NCBI RefSeq assembly: GCF_029227915.1
Contig: NC_079875.1
Coordinates: forward strand, 5,148,001 to 5,212,000
Length of the DNA: 64,000 nt
Reading direction: 5' to 3'
DNA from: Hydractinia symbiolongicarpus
Lineage: Eukaryota > Cnidaria > Hydrozoa > Anthoathecata > Hydractiniidae
Below the pieces are notes generated by a model. The model worked only from the letters and a program-made list of their open reading frames with translations. It was not told where the DNA came from and did no database searches. Positions 9,773 through 19,590 of the stretch are shown one piece after another (the first letter of the stretch is position 1; every line of letters starts with the position of its first letter). Position numbers and translations under genes: made by a program.

Positions 9773-11227
9773 ATGCAGTTGCTCTGGTTGCTTTTGCTAA
9801 TAACTGTCACCAAAGTTAAAGCTAAAGGTAAGACTTACATTTTATGGGTTATGATGGTTTATATATATTCTTGTTGAAGTCCGTTTCTTTCAAGGATTAG
9901 TTTAGCTCAATTCTAGCGCATATGTTGTATTATTTCTTAAATACTTTTATTTTTTCAGAATTTCGTTGCAATTTTATTCCTGGCGATGGAGCAGGTGGAA
10001 CGGAAATATTAATTGGATACAAGAGAACAATTTCACATTGCATTAAGGCGTGTACAGAAAAGAGATGGCAATATCCTAAAGTAAACGGAGTCACAATTCC
10101 CAGTAAAAACTGGCAACATGGTAAAATGTTACTGTGAAGTAGGGATGACAGGAACAAATAAAAATAAGAGATGGCAGACTTGCTTTATGCAGCTTCCAGG
10201 TAAATTTTTAAATTATTTCAAACTTTGTATCACTATTTTAGTCGGGTTATTTAAAGAACTTACGTGCATTGTTATTAATTCATTAGAATTTTCATGCAAT
10301 TTTATCATTGGTGATGGATCGGGTGGAACGGAGGTTTACATTGGCTACAAGAGAACAGCCTCAGCATGTATCAGTGCATGTGCAGCAATGAGATCGACGA
10401 ACACGAAGATAAACGGAGTAACGATTCCTAGCAAAACTGCTGATAGATTCAAGTGCTATTGTGAAATAGGCATGACTGCTACAAACGGAAACTCCAAATG
10501 GAAAACGTGTCTTATACCTCCACTAAGTAAATTTTGGATTTAATTATTCAATTTAATCCAAATTCTAAATACTTCCTCTAGTATTTTGTTCGTTTGAAAT
10601 AGTAACAACGGTTTCAGTGTGTTTGCCGTAAATGCATCGCTTTCCTAAATCATTATCACTTATTCATTTAGAATTATCTTGCAATTTTATCACCGGTGAT
10701 GGATCGGGTGGAACAGAGGTTTACATTGGCTACAAGAGAACAGCCTCAGCATGCATCAATGCGTGTGCAGTAAAGAGATCGAAGAACCCGAAGATAAACG
10801 GTGTTACAATTCCTAGCAAAACGGATGATAAATTTAAATGCTATTGTGAAATAGGTATGACTGATACAAACGGAAACTCCAAATGGAAAACGTGCTTCAT
10901 GTCCCTTCCAGGTAAATAAAACCTTTGTACTGTTACCTCGCCTGCATCACATTCTGATTCTTAATTTACTACGCGCCCTGTTTTATTATTCATATTTTAG
11001 ACGCGCCGTGCAAGTTCATAAAAATAGATGGTACTGGTGGTCTGGAAATTCACATGGGGTATAAGAAGACTGTGGAAGGGTGTATTAACGCCTGTGTTGC
11101 AAAGAAAGCACAGTATTCAGACATCAACGGTGTAACTATTTCGCGCAAAGGAAGAGTGAATTGTTATTGCGAGAGGGGAATGACAGGCTCGAATAGATCT
11201 GAATTATGGAAGACATGCAGAATATAG
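9773..11227 (+). CDS. Secreted four-domain six-Cys protein, right copy (frameshifted)
   Basis: Exons are 9773-9827, 9959-10199, 10287-10526, 10672-10911 and 11001-11227. The signal-peptide exon of 55 nt ends in phase 1, and each later exon begins with AA or AC completing the split codon and carries one six-Cys domain. Exons 3 and 4 are exactly 240 nt, as in the mirror copy. The first domain exon is 241 nt where 243 would keep frame: two bases are missing at about 10108, in the run after AATTCCCAGTAA, so the frame stops soon after. This lesion differs from that of the left copy, which is intact here. Domains 2-4 are open and nearly identical to the left copy (for example T/K in IGYKRT, A/D near KTADK). 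Secretion is predicted from the signal peptide; molecular function is unknown. Confidence 0.75.
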
Positions 11228-11230
11228 TTA

Positions 11231-11236
11231 AATAAA
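11231..11236 (+). promoter_or_regulatory. PolyA signal of right six-Cys gene
   Basis: AATAAA lies 4 bp past the TAG stop at 11225-11227 and mirrors 5961-5966. Confidence 0.6.
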
Positions 11237-12508
11237 GATAGTAAATATTTTTTGTTGTTAAGCTCAGAAAAATAGTGCAGTATAAAATACATATACTTTC
11301 GTGAAAAGTACATGTTTATCATCATTCGTTTATCAGAAAATAAGCAAGTCCATGTCCTCTCTCCTCTCGAACTGGGAAGCATAAGGGAAAAAATATTTTG
11401 TACAGATGCTTGTGTGAAAAATAAGAATTCTTTTGAATAAGAATCGGCACGTAGATTTGCTTTCTACATTTAAGATGTCTGCATTGTTCCTTAATGAAAA
11501 CGCCATGCAGGCGAAACAAATCTTCAACGTGTTTAAACTTTTCAATGCTGTCGCAATATTCGAATGTGTGCAAGGTGCTGCTTTTAAATTTTTGTTCGTT
11601 TCTCAGCTTGGATTACACGCATTTCTCTTGCCATTTACCACATGTCGGTGTTTCACCAGATTTGAACGTTTCAAATTCAATTTCGTACCCGGTACGCTGC
11701 CGTATTTTAATGGAAAGGGACTGAGAACTAAGTGTATTGAAGCAGTCTGAAGTGTTGGGCAATTGTGAAAGTTCAGAGCGAATTTGTTATCTTGATAATT
11801 CTTTTTAGTTTATGATAAATTATGCGTGAGGTGGTTATTATTTCAAAGAAATAAAAAAGCCGGTTATGTCACGCCTCAATGAAATTAGTTAAAGTAAATA
11901 AGTTTAAAATGAAATAAAAATAGTGGAAGTAAAAGCAGTGACTTATCTTTTAAATGCTTAATTTCTTTTTTGCTTTTGGTGGAAAATCGGTCAGTGGTGC
12001 GTTTATCTCGCAATAATATTAACGTACGTTTAATAAGTACGCTGATGTATAAAAAGTTCGTTAAACAATCGAATTAGTAACCCAACCTTGACCTCCAGGC
12101 TCTTTGTATAACAGGACGGCGAGACGAAATAGCCTGGCATTGGTACTGGCCGGTGTTCAACACCGCAAAATATGCACTGTTTGCTTGATTACCGGCCGTA
12201 ATTTAACGAGCGAAACAAAATACCGGACAAGCTCGTCGGGTGCATGGCGAGCTTTATTCCTTTAGCGCAGTAAATGGAAAACCTAATATATATACCAGAA
12301 TTCACATCCATCTTAAAAAGAAAAAGAAAAAAAATAACTTATGGTTTAGTTTATGAGAGATTTATGGTTTAGTATTAAGATATGGTTTTGTTATTTAAAT
12401 ACAGCTGCCTACTTTGTAATCTGGTCCATGATTTTGCTAGCTAGCATAGCAGTGTACATTCTCGCATGTTTTGCCGTATTTTGGAAAATCCTGCGTATAA
12501 GTTGAAAT
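11237..12508. other. Noncoding part of right arm downstream of the six-Cys gene
   Basis: This mirrors 4707-5960. It contains overlapping short ORFs that are not conserved in frame between arms, so none is called. Confidence 0.5.
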
Positions 12509-12706
12509 GTGAAAACTCCATATGATGACTTCGATGAGTGGTTAGGAGAAGTAAACAGAAAAACTTCTAGCATAATTAAAGAATGTACTTACAACACTAT
12601 TGTTAGTTACTTTAAAGATCATGAAGATTTACCACCAAGCATTCTTTGTCGCATACAAAGAAAAAAATTATGCCATAACGAGTTATCCTACCCTTGGTCC
12701 CGTTGA
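12509..12706 (+). pseudogene. Short ORF relic, right-arm copy
   Basis: This mirrors the ORF at 4518-4706 (FDEWLGEVNRKTSSI ... LCHNELSYPWSR, then a stop). It is open for 65 codons from a GTG. Differences from the left copy are mainly non-synonymous. No signal peptide or catalytic motif is seen, and the function is unknown. Confidence 0.3.
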
Positions 12707-13109
12707 TATACTTTGTCATCTAAAAGATCATTTCTATTAATTCCTAATTGGAAAGCCAGCCAGGGGTTAAAAATTTAATGTACATGAAAAAGTTTACCAT
12801 GTATTTTTAACATCTTATTTAATTATCGATCCAGTCGTCTAGTTGATAGGATATCCTATTTATGGGAAAATGTAGTTTTGATGCAACAAAGATACATGTA
12901 CATTAGTGATATATATTATTATATTAAATTTTAGATAAACAGAGCGTATAGCAACATTCCAAGAAGGGTAGTGGTGTACTACATTAGACACTGCACCACT
13001 TGTACATTAAATTATGTACAGCCTAAAAAACGTTATTAAAACCCACTATATCTTGTGGCTTTTTGCAGAGAATACAGATAGTGACGTTTTCGGGGAAAAC
13101 GGTAACAAC

Positions 13110-13335
13110 CTATAACATCGGTTATTATTTTATCGGTAGTATTGATAATAAAACAAAAGAAATAACGATAGCATTCAAGTATCATTACATTTTTAGCAAG
13201 TATCAGTAGTGCTAATAATATTATCGATACTTCTCTTATGATTGTATTGATATTATCAATAACAATCTATTATCGATACCAAAGGTATCGGTAATTATAT
13301 CCAATATTACCGATACCAATTTATTACTAATACTA
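13110..13335. repeat. Degenerate GGTATCGATAAT simple repeat (right arm)
   Basis: This is the mirror copy of the repeat at 3886-4110. Short alternating TATCGATA and TACCGATACC units occur in both orientations. Confidence 0.6.
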
Positions 13336-13737
13336 GTGCTCATGATAGTGGCCGTAGACTGGGTATGGCTACCTGACAATAAAAAAGATTACTGATGCAT
13401 GTGCGTTTATGAATGAAATAAGCAGGATCGTTTAAGACGACTTGCCTTTTAATGATATATATGAAATTATAAAAAGATACCATGCAAAGAACCCTAAAAT
13501 GCTTCTGTAACCACGCTTTTCTTTTTGAGAATAAATAGTTTTACCAACTTTAGCAAACACTAAATTTGAATTATGGATCTTATCCCTGGCTGATATGGAA
13601 CACCTTCACTTCCATTGCTTCAATCCAACTCCATCTGTGACCACAGTCGCCAAGGCAAACAAATCGCTCGCAGTCTTTTTCTTAAGGCATTATTTTATTA
13701 TATCAAGTTTGATGGTTTATAACATAGATTGGAAACG

Positions 13738-16700
13738 TTAAAAATACAAAGACGCCGTATGTATCCCGTCGTAATGTACAAATCTTTTGCCATAAACCGC
13801 CGAGATCCCGAGTTTATTCTGTTCATACGTAACCATATCCTGGTTGTACACCTGGAAACCTACGTTGGCCATGTCTATACCCCCTTTAGCGTGCTCAGGT
13901 ACCTGTCCCATGTCACGGAATTTTTCTTCTTTGACATGTCCTTGCAGAAGAATTTTGCACCCTATTTTCCTTCCACGAAGTAGCACTTGGCCGTCAGGGC
14001 AATCATCCGAAACCCGATGAATTCTGCTTTGAATATCCCTCCTGTTCGACTGGAGTATTTCTCAGTGACAAGCCAGTTTCTTACGTCTTTTTCGGAAGTT
14101 TCAAGCAGTTCAAGGCGAACTGAAATCTCGCAACTTTCCCGCAGAGATGGCAAAATAGACTCTGTCAGTGTCCATGTAGATGTACTCGAAATCTTGCTGA
14201 TCCACGTATCTGTCCGAAAAATCGTAATAAATTTCCAACGTTTTGGAATTTGGCTAGTTGATACACCGTGATACCACACTGGTTAGCTTTATCGATAGTA
14301 CACTTGTGGTTGCTCCTTCTGACCTCATACGTATCTCCGATCTCTTTACTGTCCTTTTATGGGTTTTGGAGGGCTGCATCAACCTCCTTTTATCCATCGT
14401 AAAGGTTGTATTTGCATGCCTTGTTAGGTCCTCAACTAGTTTGCCGTAGAACAAGTTGCCTTTCAACTTGACTGTATCCCCCGCAATACGTTTGTCGGGG
14501 TCTTTATCAGCTTGTCGTCATGCATCGGTAATCTCCTCAAAAAACCATCCAAATCGCTTACCTCGAGTTTAATTCAGAAACTGGTTAAAAGCAGTCACTT
14601 TCAGCCCATGGTCAAGGTACCATTTCAGTAAGGGTGTATACAACAATATCTTTTCAGCTACTTGCGTGTACCTGGAACACGCTTGCGCCCCGTACTTTTC
14701 AAGTACTCGTGCATGCGCCCAGGGATTTGATCGTCAGGTATTTCGTTCACGACAAACAGTGGGGGAATTTCGCTGAATTTGTTATACAGATCGTCGGGTA
14801 CCTCGATATCAACCTGCGTAAACCCAAACGACGAGCCATCTCGCACACTTCGCGCCTGTAGCTCGATATTGCTTTTTGATGTCAGTTTAGCCACCTTGAT
14901 CAGCTGATCCTTCCCACAAGGAAAGTCTTGCATCCGAGTACTTGGGTAGAGCATGTTTGCTTTGTACCCCAAAATGGTAGTGCACTTGTGGGGTTCCTTG
15001 TACACGTGAGATCTGATATCCATCACGCCTCCTTCGTGGTACCTACAGAATAAGATCGCGGGACCACCCACCATACCTGTCCGCCAGAGCTCGTAGGCTT
15101 GGTTCTTTGTAAATGTTTCACATGACTTTTGTACCTCTTTACAATTCTTACAAGTCTTGCTATTTCAAGAGTCTTTACACCTGTGCCTGCATGGTCCCCC
15201 GAGGCTTATAGCTCTAACTTGGGGTTCAGCCGTAGATCCTTGTTCGTACGTACGTACGTGGGGCATTGATAACCCCGAAATACTTACCGCGTCTTTTAAA
15301 TATCTATTTCATCTTCGTGATACTGCAGCCTCGTCTTGTGCATTTCTTTAATGAAAGGTTCCACATCGGCCAGGTTGTACTCACACAACCTGTCCATCAT
15401 GCTGACGCAACCTCATCTGTAAATCTTAGCGCGGAATTTTTCGCATTCTTCGCGAGATAGCGTGTTTTTCCCACTTAGACGGCTATAGAAGTCGTCGTGC
15501 GCGACAGGCCCGACATGGTCCAACCTGTTGTGGCTCCTCAACCACTTGTATGGAAACATGAGCTTCTCCAGCTTACATTCCAACGACTTGCACCAGCTGT
15601 CATAGCTCAGACCAGGAGCAACAAATTCTTGATGTCGAGAAATTTAAACCTCGAGGTGCCGAGGAATATGTAGTCATTGTCCTTCTTGGCCACCCTGATC
15701 TTGCTCCCGCCTTGTGCAAGTTATTCGACAATATACCGCTTTATTAGGTTGATGTCGCATTTGCCGCTGTTAAACATGATTACAGCTACTTGGTTTACCC
15801 ACTCATTCCACAACTACTGGTTCTTTTTGGAAAGCATGTCAAAATCATCGAGTTCGGAGTACATTCTCTCAACTCCTTCACAATGAGGGCGTGCCTCTTT
15901 TCCAGCTGCTCTACAAACTGTTTCACCAAAACCTTGGGATCCTCGTGTTCAATGAACGTTGGATCTCCGTTAAGACTATCGGAATACCAACACTGACGGG
16001 CACATGTCTCGAAAGGTATGTTAGATAAGATGATTGGTGGTAATTTAAAGCTGATAGGAGAGCTTCAAAGTCAAATACAATAAGTGGGGATGGGGCATGA
16101 ATTCATTCTGAAAGTACTTCTTGATTTTGGTTGGTTTCTCACATTCCCAGGCTGTGATAACGCTGTACCCCTTTTCCAATATCATTCTTTCCTTAGACAG
16201 GGTTGCACTATAACGAGTCTTGTCCGCTTTGGTTCTCTCGGGCAGACAGGGAAATCCGTGCCACTTACAACTGTGGTATTCATAGACGGTCTTTGTGATA
16301 GGTTCAAAGCCGTCAACTTTCCACTCCTTCTTACAATACCGGATAACGCGTCCTCCTCCATGTCCACATAGCCCATGATGAATATGCATTCAACTTTGGT
16401 TTGACATGTATTCGATCCCTTTTGAGGCATCGTAGCTAAAACCCTCATCGTAAAAGACCTTCTCCCCTCCTCTCGGTACACTTTTGACCTCCCCCCTTTT
16501 GCAGATAATCGTCGTCTTGACGCCCTTGCATTCGTTCCTCTTATGCCGCGTGAGATTCCAAACCTCGTTAAAAACTTGGCCGCACACCTTGCATTGTCAG
16601 TGTTAGGTCAGCACGTCTACACATTTGATGTAAAAGAGTTCCCGTTCAGCATACCATGATTGATGCCATCTAAACCCTTTTTATACTGCCTTTGACCATA

Positions 16701-17376
16701 GACGAGTCGCCATTGTGCCTTCTCGTTTTACGTTAAACCTATCTCTTACAGCTAAGCACCTCAAAAAGTATAAGTTGTCCGTTTGTTCTATTTTCCCATC
16801 CATGGCGTAGATGTACCTCTTCTTTCGCAACCAATCTGAGAGAGGGCTGCAGCCTAGGAGAGGTTCACGTATATTTATCACCTTGATTTGAACGTGATAA
16901 AAGACAATTTTCCCCTCGTATGCTTAGTCCAAAAAAACTCGCCATCCTCCAGATCGAGACGCTTCATCTTGTATTCTTCAATGAACGCTTCGATTTCCGC
17001 TATACTTGACAGCGACATGGAACCCTACGTTTTGTGGTAGTCAGACACGCCACCTCCACCCTTGTAAATATCAGAGCTGAAACTGTACACAACCTTAAGG
17101 TGCATTTCTATGTGGGGTTCAATTTTTTTTTTGACTCTATTTCCATCTTCCAACATACCGTCCCTGGATGTCCTCCGTGTAGTCTTCCCTTGCTTTCTGT
17201 TCGACCTCATCGTGAAGAGTTGTCCCTCCCAAAATTTGTTTCTTTGCCTTGTTGTAGCAGAAAGCAACGGTATCCCGCACACTCTGTAGTCGATCGGCAA
17301 GAGTGTCGCGAGTTGCTGCTACTGGTGCGGACACGGTGCTATATAGTTTGCTGATTGCAATCTTAAACCAGCTCAT
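13738..17376 (-). pseudogene. Decayed protein-primed type B DNA polymerase (Polinton/adintovirus type)
   Basis: A row of minus-strand ORF fragments in order matches the pPolB of Polinton/Maverick and adintovirus-like elements. The pieces are: the N-terminal leader (17376-17137), an INIREPLLGCSPLSDWLR block (16881-16681), a zinc-finger-like LTRHKRNEC block (16587-16390), a nuclease-like block with VDGFEP, EYHSCKWHG and WECEKP (16389-16045), the polymerase segment with GGPAILFCRYHEGG and the DxxxLYP-type motif A (15074-14658), the FYGKL motif B block (14466-14254), a YMDTD motif C readable in another frame near 14170-14190, and a C-terminal block (13986-13738). The family copies large linear double-stranded DNA genomes. 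This copy is fragmented by many frameshifts and stops, and motif A reads YKANMLYP, with Lys where the catalytic Asp is expected. No capsid or integrase gene is visible nearby. It is an inactive fossil. Confidence 0.8.
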
Positions 17377-17499
17377 CTCCTTTCATATAACATGTTTTTT
17401 TTGAAGTGGTGCGGAAGATTGCTGAGTTTTGGGTAGGCCTACTCAAAAGATGTGTTTCTTAGCCTGTATATGGCATGCCACGATACAATCAGTCGAAAT

Positions 17500-17990
17500 A
17501 ATTTTATTTGTTTAACTCTGCCTTGCAATTTGTACTAAATCTAAGGTTTTTTTGTCTATTAACCTATACTTAAAATCAAATTTAACTCTGCCTTGCAATT
17601 TGTACTAAATATTGGGTTTTTCTGTCTATTATCCTATACTGAAAATCAAATTTAAAGTTCCTTACAGTAGGGGCACAGCTTACCATTACCATATGTTTTC
17701 TGACGTTTTGTTAAGGGATCAGCTTGTATAACATCAAGGCACTGGATGCAATTTGTGCTAAATCTCGGCCTTTTTTTGTCGATTGTCCTATAAAGTCAAA
17801 TTTAAGTTCTTTACAACAGGGACACACCATGCCATTACGATATTTTCTCCGACGTTATGCTAAGGCAGCAGTTTGGTGAACATTAAAGCATTTTATGCAC
17901 ATTTTTGTCAGTTGTCCATCATACTTGTTTCTTAAATGTCCATATATAAAAATTGTCTACATTGTGGACATTTTTAGCCTCCTCCATGTA
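17500..17990 (-). pseudogene. Decayed zinc-ribbon repeat ORF
   Basis: Read on the minus strand, the region gives repeated CxxC pairs: KCPQC (about 17970), MCIKC followed by VCPCCKEL (about 17900-17812), and NCIQC followed by LCPYCKEL (about 17755-17664). Frameshifts and stops lie between them. Units are spaced about 40 residues apart and end in CPxCKEL(KFDF). Two near-identical copies of about 81 bp, starting CTCTGCCTTGCAATTTGTAC, form the 3' end (17517-17660). It lies just upstream of the polymerase relic in the same orientation, so it is probably from the same viral-type element. The function is unknown; nucleic-acid or protein binding by zinc ribbons is the obvious guess. Confidence 0.45.
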
Positions 17991-18774
17991 GCTTTTTTTT
18001 GTCATATCCTCAGGTAGGTTTTTTATATGTTCAAAGATTCGGCCGATTATTGGTATGGAACTTCGCCTTCATGCTGGTATTACTGCGCATGCGTTGATGA
18101 TCAGCGGTTTTTTGCTGATGATCAGCGGATTTTGTGGAGATGAAAGCTGTTATGTCACAATCAAAATTCTGTATGAGAGTTTGGCAGCGATTTTACAAAA
18201 GAACAGTAATAAGCCATCCCTACTACTACTCATTATTTTTTCAAAGAGCACAACAATCTGCAAAATTCAAAACTGAAAATATGTTTACGCCTAACATTTC
18301 CATAGTTATTATTGTATGTACAATCATAACTTTTTAGTACAAATTTCGCTGTACCTACTTGCTAAAAAAATATTTTTATGCTTTTTATAATTATAATTAA
18401 CACAAAATCTCTGCAAAATGGCTTAAGAAGTGATATGTCATTGAATTATGTCATATTTTCACTTGTTAAATACGATCACATAAATTATTTAGCTTCTCAA
18501 GAACAGCCGCTTAAAATGCTACACCATGTTCACATAAGAAAACTATATTTCGAAAAACTGTTAGAATTGTTGTATTTTTTTAATAATCAAGGCTGCAGTT
18601 ATGTGAAACTGTTTTTACCATCTAACTGAAAGTTTTAGAAATACCTAAATCACATGCAGCTGTAAAAACCTAATTTATTGCATTAAATGACAAAACTGAT
18701 GATTTCGGAATCAAGCTGTTGATAGAAGACTGGTACCAACAACGTGGTAAATAGCGCGAAACGGTTGGATACCA
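17991..18774. other. Unassigned AT-rich stretch
   Basis: I see no gene here. A local direct repeat, TTGATGATCAGCGG / CTGATGATCAGCGG, lies at 18094-18130. Short ORFs on the plus strand show no motifs. Confidence 0.4.
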
Positions 18775-19590
18775 TCCTCCCCCACAAAATTTTCAAATGT
18801 AAAAATCAACCAGTTAGGAACACAAAATTTTTATTTTTTATTGTGATGATCCGTACTGTCCTTTACCAACAATTTTAAACCTAAATGTCAAAAAATAAAT
18901 GAGTAAAGAATAAACTTAAATCAACAAAGATCATTACTTTGGGAAACATTGTATACGGTTTGTAAACAAAATTAACGCAAAATGTATAACAGATTGGTTT
19001 TTGAGAAACACATCTAAATCAACAAAAATAACTTTATTTAGCATGTCGTATATTGCCATTACCCATTAAACTTCCACAAAAGGTTATGAAACACATTAAA
19101 ATTTTAAAAAATTATTCATTCAAGCGCATACAGACCTCGCCCATTAGATTACAAAATATAAACAACAAAACCAGTTTTAGTCAGAACGTTAAGTAATTTT
19201 TTTAACATCCGCAAACACTTATTCCTACGAAATTTTTTGTTCAAGAAAAACAAAAACGTAAAACCGTGCAATTTTCTTCCAGCAAAAAGGACATCACATA
19301 CAGTTAGTTCTCCCCAACAATAGTTTATAATACGAAATATAAAGACATCAGCTTTACAACAGTTTACAGTGAAGTCCGATTCTACAAAATTTGTTCTTTC
19401 AGTATATATATTGCATGTGGTCTATTTCCATAAAAGTTTACACAAAATTACAAAAAATATCATTTTGCAACACAAACAATATAAACGGACAACCATCCTC
19501 TCATAAAAATTTTTAACCAAAAGTCATAAGTCCACGTAAATTTCGAATCAAATGTCAAAAACTCCTGTAAAAAAACCTGGCATTTTACAT
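18775..19590 (+). repeat. Left arm of a long inverted-repeat element
   Basis: The reverse complement of this arm is found at about 24735-24927 continued at 28352-29118. Landmarks include CATGTGGTCTATTTCCA (19415 area, mirrored at 24904-24920), GACTTCACTG (28381 area, mirrored at 19369-19378) and the GTACTGTCCTTTACCAACAA block (18852, mirrored near 29008-29028). Divergence between arms is clearly higher than in the 3.5-13.7 kb palindrome. The 5.1 kb between the arms has no recognisable transposase. Confidence 0.7.

Larger units (their letters stand above)
8737..13700. repeat. Right arm of the 10.2-kb palindrome
   Basis: This arm mirrors 3519-8465. It carries the second six-Cys gene (9773-11227, plus), the mirrored TATA box (9396-9403), the mirrored ORF relic (12509-12706) and the GGTATCGATAAT-rich stretch (13110-13335). 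The outer edge, CTTAAGGCATTATTTTATT, ends at about 13700. Decayed viral-type polymerase sequence begins about 40 bp further on. The opposite arm's outer edge instead abuts an unrelated retroelement, so the symmetry really stops at these two points. Confidence 0.92.

Noticed and set aside
15238-15262. CGTACGTACGTACG run as a possible regulatory or recombination site
   Set aside because: A short simple repeat within the decayed polymerase; nothing else supports a function.
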